The notes under the pieces: generated by a model
What the model saw: the letters and a program-made list of their open reading frames with translations, nothing else
Databases searched by the model: none
What the model was told of the DNA's origin: nothing
Assembly: GCF_000718095.1 (NCBI RefSeq)
Contig: NZ_JOEI01000016.1
Location: forward strand, 148,785-212,784
Source of the DNA: Streptomyces scopuliridis RB72
GTDB lineage: Bacteria > Actinomycetota > Actinomycetes > Streptomycetales > Streptomycetaceae
Length of the DNA stretch: 64,000 nucleotides
Direction: 5' to 3'
In this document: positions 36,449 through 44,734 of the stretch, one piece after another
How positions within the stretch are numbered: the first letter of the stretch is position 1
Layout of the letters: the number at the start of each line of letters is the position of its first letter
Position numbers and translations under genes: made by a program

Positions 36449-37671
36449 GCCGATACCTCCCCTTGCCCGTTCGCCCAGCTTCCCAGCGCTGGCGGCTCCG
36501 GCAGTGGAACGGTCACCGGTTCATAGGCAGGCTGGCCCAGCCCCAGCACCCGATACATCAACCGCCGCATATTGCGGCCGAAGTGCCCCGGTTCGGACGT
36601 GATACTCGATGCGATGGCCACATACTCATCCCGGCGGTACTCGGCCCTGGCATAGTGCAGCTGGTCGACGAGTGGATGGGACGGGGAGAGCACTGGAGCG
36701 ACGACAGCAAGCGTGGCAGCAGGGGAAGACGGGTTGATCTCCTGCTCCGGCGAACTGGCCAGCAGGATCGGGGCTCCGGTGAGCGTTCCATACAGCGTGA
36801 CCGAGCCGTGGTCGCCAATGATCCAGTCCGCGGCGATCAAGACACTGCGCCAGTCCCCTTCGGGCGGCACAAGGCCGATCCCCCTCTGACTGCACTGTGC
36901 CAGCCATGCCTTGACCTGCCACGCACCATGCTTCGACCATACATTCGGATGCGCGAGGACGGCCGTACGGTACTGCTCTGGAGGCAATTCGCCCATCAGA
37001 CGGGGCAGCAGCATATCGAACCGCGCGAAGGACGAGTGGGGCCCCCAAGTCGAGACGGCGACGACCAGCTTTTGCTTCTCCGCGAGCCCCAGAGCCCGAC
37101 GGTACGCGGCGCGAAGGGGCAGGCTCGCCGTGATCCGGTCGTGTACCGGATCGCCGACGACGTGTGCGACGGAAAGTACTTCTGGGCAGTGGTGTGCCAA
37201 CTCGCGCAATTCAGCACGGTGCGGCAGTACCACTGCGGCTGGCAGTTTCCCGCCTGGGATGAGGTCCCGCTTCCGCATTCCTGCGATACCGGCGTCTGAC
37301 ACTCCGGTGATGCGTTTGAGGTACGCGGCGCCGTGCGGAAGTGTGATCAGTGGTGCGTCCAGTCGCTCCACACCGCCCGGCCCCGCTGCCAGGGCGAGGT
37401 CGAACCTCGTATTAGTGGCTTCCTCCCACGACAGCACCGGGCTACCGAGCCGTGCGAGGAACTGAGGCACTTCGTCACCGAAGACGTGCGGCGGCATCGT
37501 GAATACCACCTGCAGCCGGAAGTCGGCTTCCAGCAGCGATAGGACATTCAGCAAACGCTTAACGTATGTGACGGTGTGGACCACGGCCAACACCTTCTTG
37601 CATCCGACCAGCGTCAGCCACTGGCGTGCCTCGGCTCCCGGCGGTCCTGCGGTCGCACTCAATGCCGACAT
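36445..37671 (-). CDS. GT-B glycosyltransferase-like protein (often labelled translation initiation factor 2)
   Basis: A 408-residue protein. The overall pattern is a two-domain GT-B fold resembling CDP-glycerol glycerophosphotransferase-like enzymes: N domain with VLAVVHTVTYVKRLLNV and LPHGAAYLKR, C domain with VVAVSTWGPHS, VLAHPNVWS and WIIGDHGSVTLYG, the last being the nucleotide-sugar-site type motif. I recall close Streptomyces homologues misnamed translation initiation factor 2; nothing here supports a role in translation. The donor and acceptor are unknown. ATG at 37671. It lies between the NLR-like and amyloid-motif genes, on the opposite strand. Confidence 0.7.
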   Translation of the reverse strand: MSALSATAGPPGAEARQWLTLVGCKKVLAVVHTVTYVKRLLNVLSLLEADFRLQVVFTMPPHVFGDEVPQFLARLGSPVLSWEEATNTRFDLALAAGPGGVERLDAPLITLPHGAAYLKRITGVSDAGIAGMRKRDLIPGGKLPAAVVLPHRAELRELAHHCPEVLSVAHVVGDPVHDRITASLPLRAAYRRALGLAEKQKLVVAVSTWGPHSSFARFDMLLPRLMGELPPEQYRTAVLAHPNVWSKHGAWQVKAWLAQCSQRGIGLVPPEGDWRSVLIAADWIIGDHGSVTLYGTLTGAPILLASSPEQEINPSSPAATLAVVAPVLSPSHPLVDQLHYARAEYRRDEYVAIASSITSEPGHFGRNMRRLMYRVLGLGQPAYEPVTVPLPEPPALGSWANGQGEVSA

Positions 37672-38178
37672 GATGTCCCCCTGTTGTCTGCTCTGTGGGT
37701 CCCCGAACTTCTCTCTGCTGCGAGATTCCCGGCCCGACAGACGGAAGCCCTGCGCACCCCTTGCAGAAACCTTGCCGTTGTCTGCGAGGAGCGGGACTGC
37801 CGGCGCGGGGACTTCCTGGGCAAGGCGCTGGTGTCCACGAACTGAGGTTCACCTCGCAGCGGGGAGTCCGTGACAGCAGGGGACGGTGGTTGTCATGGCG
37901 GAGAAGCGTCGGAAGGGACGCCTTGATCGCCCGGCTGATGGCGGAGAACGCGGCTCTGAAGAAGGAGAACAAGGGAGCTGGGGGCAGGTTCTGCAAGTGG
38001 TGCGATCGCCAACCCCGCCGGAGCATGCTGGTGATCCTTATTGGTCCGACGTCAGAGGGGCACGGTTCGACCGACGCCGACAGCTTGGCACGCGGCACAG
38101 CGGTATTCCTGCGCGCAGGCGGCGATACGTCTACTGTGGCTATTGTCGGGCGACTGGAATTAACCCCAAGGACCCTAA
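37672..38178. other. 507-bp region, no intact gene, possible decayed coding sequence
   Basis: Short frames such as SPCCLLCGSPNFSLLRD (from about 37672) look like the start of a Cys-rich protein but run into unrelated sequence, so a degraded gene is possible. The right end must hold the promoter of the amyloid-motif gene. AAGGA at 38168-38172 is its ribosome site. Confidence 0.4.
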
Positions 38179-38589
38179 ATGGAAGTCGAGTTGGCGGCAC
38201 TGGCGACGTCGGGAGCTACTACGGTGGTCGCTCTGATGGCGACCGAAGGTTGGAATGCGGTGAGGTCGCGGGTCGCCGCGCTGCTGCAGCGAGGCAGCCG
38301 GGCGCAAGAGGACCCGAATCGAGTCGAGGGTGAACTGGAGCTGGAACGCCGTGAGGTGGCGGACCGGGACGGGGACGACGCGGCGGTGATCGCCGACCTT
38401 GAGGCGGTCTGGAGGATCCGGTTGCGTCAGCTGCTTCGCGAGGACCCCTCCGCATCGGCCGCGCTCCGGGAACTGATCGCGGAGAACAGTCCCGCTCGGG
38501 GCGCAGTCCATAACACCATCAGCGGCGGAGGGTTCCAACAGGGGGTCATCCAGACGGGAAGCATTCACGGGGATGTGCATCTGGGGTGA
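38179..38589 (+). CDS. Putative effector with C-terminal amyloid-type signalling motif
   Basis: A 136-residue protein. ATG at 38179 with AAGGA upstream. Residues 1-38 form a largely hydrophobic helix pair (ALATSGATTVVALMATEGWN), 40-100 are charged helices, and 112-136 hold N112, T113, I114, G116, G122, I124-Q125, H130-G131 and H134, the same motif as at the N terminus of the NLR-like protein. In known BASS pairs the effector carries the motif at its C terminus and is triggered when the NLR templates amyloid assembly. The N-terminal part may act on membranes, by analogy with HeLo/Bell effectors; that is inference. Similar proteins are widespread in Streptomyces. Confidence 0.82.
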   Translation: MEVELAALATSGATTVVALMATEGWNAVRSRVAALLQRGSRAQEDPNRVEGELELERREVADRDGDDAAVIADLEAVWRIRLRQLLREDPSASAALRELIAENSPARGAVHNTISGGGFQQGVIQTGSIHGDVHLG

Positions 38590-38700
38590 CGCGGTCAGGC
38601 GGATGCCGTCCTGCTGTGTGTCAGCACCGTCAGTGAACTCGGCAGCGCCAGGCGTCGATCTCGCAGAACTGGTGAAAGGCCGCACCAGTCGAGTGTTGGG

Positions 38701-38771
38701 CAGCCGCAGCCGCAGCCGCAGCCGCAGCCGCAGCCGCAGCCGCAGCCGCAGCCGCAGCCGCAGCCGCAGCG
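38701..38771. repeat. Hexanucleotide (CAGCCG) tandem repeat
   Basis: Nearly twelve head-to-tail CAGCCG units in 71 bp, without interruption. It lies between the effector gene and the right end of island 2. In the plus frame it would read Ser/Arg, in the minus frame Ala, but no credible gene spans it. Confidence 0.9.
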
Positions 38772-38779
38772 GCATGGGG

Positions 38780-38807
38780 CAACCTGTTGAACGTGCTCTG
38801 ATCAGGC
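38780..38807 (+). repeat. Right-end motif of island 2
   Basis: Partner of 26248-26275: 27 of 28 bases identical and the same 53-bp distance to the att core. Confidence 0.7.
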
Positions 38808-38860
38808 GCAAGGCCACCACGCGGCATGGTGAATCACCATGCGGCATGATCGCTCATGGT

Positions 38861-38903
38861 CTCGTAATGCGTAGGTCTCGGGTTCGAATCCCGAAGGCGG
38901 CTC
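38861..38903 (+). repeat. att core copy 3 (right junction with chromosome)
   Basis: Third identical 43-bp copy of the tRNA-Thr 3' half; 3' part only, not a tRNA gene. Confidence 0.92.
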
Positions 38904-38910
38904 TGTGGAA

Positions 38911-38941
38911 GCCCCAGGACTCACTCGCCGTGACCTGGGGC
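38911..38941 (+). terminator. Terminator after att copy 3
   Basis: Stem gccccagg/cctggggc (38911-38918 with 38934-38941), then cttttgctttt. Probably the original chromosomal terminator of tRNA-Thr. Confidence 0.8.
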
Positions 38942-39026
38942 TTTTGCTTTGCCGGTGATCGCGGATGGTGTGGTGGTCGGCCGGGTATGGCGGGTGGGTC
39001 CGGCCGACCACCACTGGGCTATCCAC

Positions 39027-42000
39027 TTACCAGCGGTTGGCCAGGGTGCGTTTTGGGGTCTTCGTTGGTGTGGTGGTGCCGCCTGTGATCACGAAGGTGG
39101 AGCCCGGTTGGGTGACTATGTTGCCGTCCGTTGAGTTCGTGATGGTCACGTTGGTCAGGGTCGCGTCGCCGCGGGCGCCGCTCATGGCGAGGATGCCGGC
39201 GCCGTTGTTGGATTTGTCGATCTTGACGTTGTTGATGGCGACGCCTGGCATCGTGCCGCCGCCCGTTTTGAACTGGATGCCGTCGTAGGTCGAGTCGTGG
39301 ATGTCGGTGTCGCGGATCGTGACGCCGGGGATGTCTCTGCTCTGGGCGAAGAGGGTGATGGCGCCGAACTCCTGGTCCTCGTTCCAGAAGGCGCCGCCGG
39401 TGCGGTGGAGGGCGTTGTTGGCGATCAGGGTCTGGCCGGAGAAGGGGAGGGGGTCGTGGTCCGTGGCCAGCATGATGCCGGGGTAGTTGGCCGTGTCGTA
39501 GACCAGGTTGTTCTCGATCTTGTTGCCGTAGCCGCCGTAGACCGCGATGCCGGTCGCTCGCCAGGGCAGTTGGATCGTGTTGTTGAGGAACTGGTTGTCG
39601 TGCGCGATGTCCGTCGACGGGTTCTTCACGTAGCGGTTGGCCCAGACCGCCAGGGAGTCGTCGCCGGTGGTGCGGAACGAGGAGTTGAAGACGCGGGAGT
39701 TGCTGGTGCCGTTGGTGAAGTTGATGCCGTCGGCGTAGGTGTTGCGGATGCGCATGCCGCTGAACTGGAGGCCGTCGGCCGGGCCCCAGAGGTCCGGGAT
39801 GTTGTCGTAGTCACGGCCGACCCAGACGCCCACGTTGGCGTGCTCGATCCAGACGTTGGAGATCTTGGTGTCCTTGCCGAAGCGGCCGTTCAGGCCGACT
39901 CCGCCCTCGGCGCCGCCCGGGCCGCCGCGGATGGTGCCGGAGCCGAAGATGGCGATGTCGGAGATCTGGGTGTTGTCGTCGATGTCGAAGCCGAAGTTGC
40001 CCTCGTGCGGGTGGTTGATGCTGCCGACCGCCTGGTGCGGCTCGGTCAGGGTGTAGAGCTGGGAGTGCCACATTCCCGCGCCGCGGATCGTGACGTCGCT
40101 GATGCCCACCTGGTTGTACTGTCCGCGGTCCAGCGGGTCATCGGTGAGGATCTTCTTCTCCTGCCGCCACTGCCCCGGCGGGATCCAGACGCACGCGATG
40201 TCACCCTCCTGGTCGGCCGTCACCGCGCGCTGGATGGCGGCCGTGTCGTCGATGCCGTCGTCGGGGACCGCGCCGTACTCCGTGATCGAGGTGCACTCCG
40301 CCGGCTTGCTCGCCGGTGGCGCCACCTGCTCCAGGTCGATCAGGTCGATGATGTAGAACGCGGCCGAGTCGCCGGCGTCGCGCTGCAGCCGGAACTTGGT
40401 GCCGACCGGGTAGGTCGTCGGCAGCAGGGCGTGCGACTCGTCGAACAGGCGACGGGCGTCGGCCTGGGGCGTGTTGGTCAGGGCCTCGGGGCCGTCGGTG
40501 TCGCCGTACAGCCAGCTGTGCTTCGAGGAGAGGGTCAGCTTCCGGACGAAGGTGTCGTTGGCGTAGAGGCTGATGGTGGCCTCGGTCCCGCCGCCGTTCG
40601 GGGCGTCGGGGATGGAGTTGCGTACGACGATCGAGTTCGAGGGGTTGGCCGAGGTGAACTCGACGAACTGGCCGGTGGAGTTGAGCCGTACCGACTTGCG
40701 GCCCGAGGACTCGGTCGCGAAGTTGGTGTGCCCGAAGGTGCGCAGTGGGTCGGTCTCCAGCAGGGTGCCCTGGTACCGGGCGGCTTCGGCCTCGTACTCG
40801 ACGTACGGGACGGCCGCCCCGCGTCCCACGACGATCGACCGCGAGAACGCGTTGTTGGTCTCGTTGGTCTCGGCGACGACGTTGGTGGCGTCGGCGGTGG
40901 CGATGATCGTGGCTCCGCCGTTGGTGGCGGTCCAGGTGCCGTTGACGCTCACATCGGCCGTCGCGCCCGCGGCGATCGGCGGGGTGTCGGTGTTGAGTGT
41001 GGTGCCGCCCACCACCACGCGGGTGACCGTGGTGACGCCGGAACTGGTCGTCCCGCGGTTCTTCACCGCGACGGTGAACCTGACCGCCGCTCCGACGGCC
41101 GGGTTCGCGGGGGTGGATTCGATGCCGAGCACCTGGAGGTCGGGGCCGGGGCTCTGACCGACGACCAGGTCCGAGGGCGCCGTGAAGCTGTTGTTGTCGT
41201 TGTCCTGCTCGACGATCGTGTCGGTCGGGTCCACCAGCGCCGTGACGCGGTAACTGCCCGCCGGACGCTTCCCGATGTCGACCGGGACGGTGGCCGAGGC
41301 CCCCGCGGCGAGCGCGGACACCGGAGCGCTGCCCGCGACCACGCCTCCCAGGCTGACGTTCACCGTGGTCGCGCCGGCGGCGGCCGTTCCCACGTTCCGT
41401 ACCGTCGCGTTCACCTTGGTCGCGTCGCTCTCCACGGGAGAGGCGGGGGTCCACGACAGCGCGGAGACGGTCAGGTCCGGATTGGGGGCCGGGGCGCCGA
41501 TCACCTGGAGTTCGGCGACCTGTCCGCCGGTCGCGCCGGTGTTGCTGAAGATCTGGAGCTGTACGTCGGCGGCGCGCCCGGTGACCGGGATCGTGACCGT
41601 GTTCTGGTTCGACGCCGGGTTGAAGGTGTAGTCCGCGCGCGCCACGAGTGAGGTGAAGGCGGTCGCGGCCTGGTCGCGGCCGAGTATCTGGAGGTTCTGG
41701 GTACGGGTCGCCCACACCGCGTCGGGGTTGAGCTTGATGACGACCGAGGTGATGTCGGCGTTGGCGCCGAGCTTCACCGTCAGCGTCGACGGGTGTCCTG
41801 CGGACTCCCAATAGGTGGCGGTATTACCGTCGTTGGCGTTGCGTGCGACGTACGTGAAGACCGTCGACGAAGCCTCGATTGGCTTGCCGCGGGCCAGATC
41901 GGAGCCGTCGGCGCCGCCGCCGCCGTCGCCACCGCCGCCGCTCTCCGGACCGTAGACCTCGAACTCGGAGACCTGCGCGGCGGGCCAGCCCGTGTTGCCG

Positions 42001-42473
42001 GTGATGTTCAGCCGTACGTACCGGACGGTCGCGACGGTGAAGTCGATGGTGACGGTGTTGCCGGATGCCGGGGCGAACGACTGCCCCTGCGCGGCGGAGA
42101 GGGTGCTGAAGGTGGTCCCGTCGGTGCTGCCCTGTACGGCGAGAGCCTGCGTACGGGCTTCCCAGGAGGCCGGCAGTTTGAGCACCACGCGGTCGGCCTT
42201 GACCTCGCCGCCCAGGTCGACCCGGATCCACTGCGGGAACGCGTTGGCCGGCCCTTCCCAGTACGTCTGCTGGTTGCCGTCGGTGACGTTGGCGGCGGGA
42301 TGGTTCCCCTCGGACCCGCTCGCCGAAGCCGCCTTGCCCTGGGCCAGGTTGGGACGTTCTGCCGCGTAGGCGGGGCCGGAGCCGGCGGCCGGGACGGGCA
42401 GGAGCCCGACGGTGATCAGGGCGGCGATGAGCGCGCCGATGATCAGCCGTCGGCGGGGCTGTTTCCGTTTCAT
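39027..42473 (-). CDS. Secreted GH87-like alpha-1,3-glucanase (mycodextranase type), multidomain
   Basis: An 1148-residue exported carbohydrate-active enzyme. ATG at 42473 with AGAGGA upstream; a frame extension upstream is not signal-like. Signal peptide: RRRLIIGALIAALITVGLL, then AYA. Next come two F5/8-type C (CBM32-like) domains (about 40-185 and 195-330), two CARDB domains (about 335-550), a CBM35/6-like domain (about 555-710), and a C-terminal right-handed beta-helix beginning EYGAVPDDGIDDTAAIQRA. The same order occurs in GH87 mycodextranases, which cut alpha-1,3-glucan of fungal walls. Catalytic residues were not individually placed. It is the first chromosomal gene right of island 2. 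Confidence 0.85.
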   Translation of the reverse strand: MKRKQPRRRLIIGALIAALITVGLLPVPAAGSGPAYAAERPNLAQGKAASASGSEGNHPAANVTDGNQQTYWEGPANAFPQWIRVDLGGEVKADRVVLKLPASWEARTQALAVQGSTDGTTFSTLSAAQGQSFAPASGNTVTIDFTVATVRYVRLNITGNTGWPAAQVSEFEVYGPESGGGGDGGGGADGSDLARGKPIEASSTVFTYVARNANDGNTATYWESAGHPSTLTVKLGANADITSVVIKLNPDAVWATRTQNLQILGRDQAATAFTSLVARADYTFNPASNQNTVTIPVTGRAADVQLQIFSNTGATGGQVAELQVIGAPAPNPDLTVSALSWTPASPVESDATKVNATVRNVGTAAAGATTVNVSLGGVVAGSAPVSALAAGASATVPVDIGKRPAGSYRVTALVDPTDTIVEQDNDNNSFTAPSDLVVGQSPGPDLQVLGIESTPANPAVGAAVRFTVAVKNRGTTSSGVTTVTRVVVGGTTLNTDTPPIAAGATADVSVNGTWTATNGGATIIATADATNVVAETNETNNAFSRSIVVGRGAAVPYVEYEAEAARYQGTLLETDPLRTFGHTNFATESSGRKSVRLNSTGQFVEFTSANPSNSIVVRNSIPDAPNGGGTEATISLYANDTFVRKLTLSSKHSWLYGDTDGPEALTNTPQADARRLFDESHALLPTTYPVGTKFRLQRDAGDSAAFYIIDLIDLEQVAPPASKPAECTSITEYGAVPDDGIDDTAAIQRAVTADQEGDIACVWIPPGQWRQEKKILTDDPLDRGQYNQVGISDVTIRGAGMWHSQLYTLTEPHQAVGSINHPHEGNFGFDIDDNTQISDIAIFGSGTIRGGPGGAEGGVGLNGRFGKDTKISNVWIEHANVGVWVGRDYDNIPDLWGPADGLQFSGMRIRNTYADGINFTNGTSNSRVFNSSFRTTGDDSLAVWANRYVKNPSTDIAHDNQFLNNTIQLPWRATGIAVYGGYGNKIENNLVYDTANYPGIMLATDHDPLPFSGQTLIANNALHRTGGAFWNEDQEFGAITLFAQSRDIPGVTIRDTDIHDSTYDGIQFKTGGGTMPGVAINNVKIDKSNNGAGILAMSGARGDATLTNVTITNSTDGNIVTQPGSTFVITGGTTTPTKTPKRTLANRW

Positions 42474-42666
42474 CGTGTGTCCTCTGTTCGGTCGGAACGA
42501 GGGAGCCTGTCGGGACGAGAGCCTGTCGGGACGAGAGAACGGACAGCCCGCGGGACCGGGCCGGCCGTACGACGCGCGGGTGCGTGGGGGGCGAGATGCG
42601 CGGTGCGGTCGCAGCAGACGAGGTCGAGTCCATGCTGTGAAGTTGCACGAAGAGCGCAAAAAAATT

Positions 42667-42696
42667 GAGCTAGTTATCTACGTTTTTGCGAGTCAA
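42667..42696 (-). promoter_or_regulatory. Candidate promoter of the glucanase gene
   Basis: On the minus strand TTGACT (42691-42696), an 18-bp spacer, then TAGCTC (42667-42672). The area is unusually AT-rich, and GCAAAAA / TTTTTGC arms flank the -10 region as an inverted repeat, possibly a LacI- or ROK-type operator. Confidence 0.45.
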
Positions 42697-42705
42697 AGGT
42701 TGCAA

Positions 42706-42921
42706 TCATGTCACTGGTTTGTCAACGGTTCTCGCACGCCTGCCGAGTCGCCGCTCGGGCGGCGGTGTCGACCGCACCGAGCAGTGCCCCCAGTGATGTC
42801 CGGCGGTGGGATCGGGCCCGTGCTCGACCAGGCCGTCGCGTGCGAGTCCGTCGACCGTCTCGGTGACCGACCGTGCGGCGAAGCCGAGTTGTCCGGCCAG
42901 GGAGGACAGCCGGGTGGGGCC
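42706..42921 (-). pseudogene. Remnant of a MarR-type regulator (5' part missing)
   Basis: The minus frame reads GPTRLSSLAGQLGFAARS, then VTETVDGLARDGLVEHGPDPT, a typical MarR winged-helix recognition region, then drifts into unrelated sequence and stops at 42706. The N terminus and start are absent: the homology begins exactly at the junction near 42922. Confidence 0.55.
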
Positions 42922-42923
42922 TT

Positions 42924-43100
42924 GGCGGCCAGTTGTTCCCCGGCAACCTCCTGGTCCCGTTCTCCCAGCCGGTCACGGCGGGTCTGGCCACCGTCGGCGG
43001 AACCCGGCTGTACGTGTCCCGGGGGGCCGGGGCGTCCGTGCCGCCCGCACGGGGCGGGGCCCCGCCCGAGATCACCGTTGTGGAACGGCGAGCCGTGTGA
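42924..43100 (+). pseudogene. Remnant of a metallophosphoesterase (C-terminal 58 residues)
   Basis: The plus frame from 42924 reads GGQLFPGNLLVP, then GGTRLYVSRGAGA and GAPPEITVVE, the C-terminal end of calcineurin-like phosphoesterases (the GGQ normally follows the metal-binding GHTH). Everything upstream, including GHTH and the start codon, is gone. It ends in a stop at 43098-43100. Confidence 0.6.
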
Positions 43101-43128
43101 GCCCGGTGACGCGCGGATCCGTCCTCTG

Positions 43129-44700
43129 TCAGTCGCCCATGAAGACGACGCGGCGCGAGGGGCCCGCCGTGCCCGGGGCCGCCGTGGTGAGGGAGCGGCC
43201 CGCGGGGACGGCGCGGTCGCGGCCCCAGGAGCGGATCTCCTCGATCTGTTCGGGGTTGGTGCGGCTCATGGGGGAGGCGTTGGCGAAGGTGTCCTCGACG
43301 AATGAGGGGTCGAGCCCCTGCGGGTCGTCGCCCCGGAGGTGGAGTTCGGCGCCGACGTCGTGGAGGGCGGCTTCGATGTCGGAGCCGGCGAAGCCGTCGG
43401 AGAGGTCGACCAGCAGATCGAGCCGGTCCGGGGCGGGCTCGGCCTTGACGTAACGGCGGTAGTAGAGCTGGATGATCTCCTTCCGGTCCTGCGCGTCCGG
43501 CAGGTCCACGAAGAAGAGTTCGTCGAAGCGGCCCTTGCGCAGCAGTTCCGGGGGCAGGCTGCGGACATCGTTGGCGGTGGCGACGACGAACGCGCGCGAG
43601 TCGGACTCCTGGAGCCAGAAGAGGAACTGACCGATGATCCGCTGCGGCACCCCCGACATGTCGTGGCTGCCGGCGAGGCCCTTCTCGATCTCGTCGATCC
43701 ACAGGATGCACGGCGCCACGCGGTCGGCGGTCTCCAGCGCCTCGCGCATCCGGCCCTCGGACTCGCCGAGGTACTTGCCGTGGATGCTGGCCATGTCCAG
43801 CCGGTAGAGGGGCAGCCGCCACTGGGACGCGATGGCCTTGGCGGAGAGCGACTTCCCGCAGCCGGGCACGCCGACCAGGAGGGCGCCGCGGGGCGGGCGG
43901 AGGCCGGTGCCGCGGAGGTCGGAGTGCATCAGCTGGTGCTTGCGCCGCAGCCAGTCGCGGAGATTGGTGAGCCCGCCGATTCCGTAATCCTCCTCGCTCT
44001 TGAGGTGGATACGTTCGAGGCCGGCCAGGTCGCTGAAGATCCGGTCCTTGGAGCGGGCGAGGGCGAGGACGTCGTCCTTCTCCACGGAGCCCTTGGCGAC
44101 CAGCGTGGCCATCAGGTTGACGGCCTCGCCCTCGGTGACGCCCTGGAGGAACTCCGCGGCCCGGCGCGCGTCCTCCTCGGTCCAGGCGATCGGGACGACC
44201 CCGTGGTGGTCGGCGAGGAAGCCGTGGATCGTCGTGTACATCTCGTCGGGATCGGGGAGTTCGAGCTGAAGGCTCATCCCGAGCCGCTGGAGGCCGCTCC
44301 AGATCGGCTTGTCGGTGATCAGGACCAGGCTGCCCGCGTTGGCGTCGGCGAGCCTGGCCAGTTCGGCGACATGCCGGGTGAAGGGGGTGTCGGTGTCCAG
44401 GTCGTCCGGGTCCACCAGCACCAGGGTCGCGTTCGGCCGGCTGCTGAACTGGGCCGCCGCGAACTCCATCGCTCCCGTCAGCGAACGGTCGTCCTGCACC
44501 GTTGCGTTGGACCGCAGATCCCGCAGGCCGGTGGCGCGCGTATAGATCCAGAACGGCAGTGCCGAGCGGCGCGGCTGCGCGGCGATCTCCTTCACGAGGC
44601 GCAGCGCGCGCGGCTGTTCGATGGTGCGCAGGCCGATGACCGGCACGCGTGCGGTGAGGTAGTTGTCCAGGTCGTCGCGGCACTCGCGGTAGTTCGGCAT
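43129..44700 (-). CDS. Ycf46-like AAA+ ATPase
   Basis: A 523-residue AAA+ protein, last gene of the operon starting at 47895. ATG at 44700 with AAGG upstream. Residues 1-150 are the N domain ([29 protein letters not shown]), with Walker A GVPGCGKS at 277-284, Walker [11 protein letters not shown] at 331-340, sensor-1 VVATAND, and the arginine-finger region [15 protein letters not shown]. The layout matches the Ycf46/DUF-type ATPases of plastids and bacteria, thought to remodel protein complexes. The partners are likely the operon proteins; the coiled-coil membrane protein is the obvious client. The C-terminal tail is disordered. Confidence 0.85.
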   Translation of the reverse strand: MPNYRECRDDLDNYLTARVPVIGLRTIEQPRALRLVKEIAAQPRRSALPFWIYTRATGLRDLRSNATVQDDRSLTGAMEFAAAQFSSRPNATLVLVDPDDLDTDTPFTRHVAELARLADANAGSLVLITDKPIWSGLQRLGMSLQLELPDPDEMYTTIHGFLADHHGVVPIAWTEEDARRAAEFLQGVTEGEAVNLMATLVAKGSVEKDDVLALARSKDRIFSDLAGLERIHLKSEEDYGIGGLTNLRDWLRRKHQLMHSDLRGTGLRPPRGALLVGVPGCGKSLSAKAIASQWRLPLYRLDMASIHGKYLGESEGRMREALETADRVAPCILWIDEIEKGLAGSHDMSGVPQRIIGQFLFWLQESDSRAFVVATANDVRSLPPELLRKGRFDELFFVDLPDAQDRKEIIQLYYRRYVKAEPAPDRLDLLVDLSDGFAGSDIEAALHDVGAELHLRGDDPQGLDPSFVEDTFANASPMSRTNPEQIEEIRSWGRDRAVPAGRSLTTAAPGTAGPSRRVVFMGD

Positions 44701-44734
44701 GCGTGGCCTTCTGCTGAGGGAAGGGAAATATGAG

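Larger units (their letters stand above)
26372..38903. mobile_element. Integrated island 2 (12.5 kb), no integrase seen
   Basis: Bounded by att core copies 2 and 3. Its base composition is less GC-rich than the flanks, most clearly in 27800-33600. Cargo is a DUF3800-like gene with a 633-residue partner, an AfsR-like regulator, an NLR-like STAND protein, a glycosyltransferase-like pair and a small amyloid-motif protein. There is no recombinase, replication or transfer gene. It shares the right-end motif with island 1, so both were probably inserted by the same kind of integrase. Confidence 0.83.

Noticed and set aside
36445..37671. Translation initiation factor 2
   Set aside because: This label occurs on homologues, but there is no GTPase motif; the pattern is GT-B glycosyltransferase-like.
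37886..38236. Transposase or small-gene candidate before the effector
   Set aside because: Frames are short, basic and overlap each other; no DDE or HTH motif and no terminal inverted repeats.
38701..38771. CRISPR-like array
   Set aside because: A simple hexamer run without spacers; no cas genes nearby.
26329..38903. Extra tRNA-Thr genes at att copies 2 and 3
   Set aside because: Only the 3' part from the anticodon loop is present; acceptor 5' strand and D arm are missing.
39297..41651. 784-codon plus-strand frame
   Set aside because: Antisense to the glucanase, Val/Gly/Asp repeats with no family pattern.
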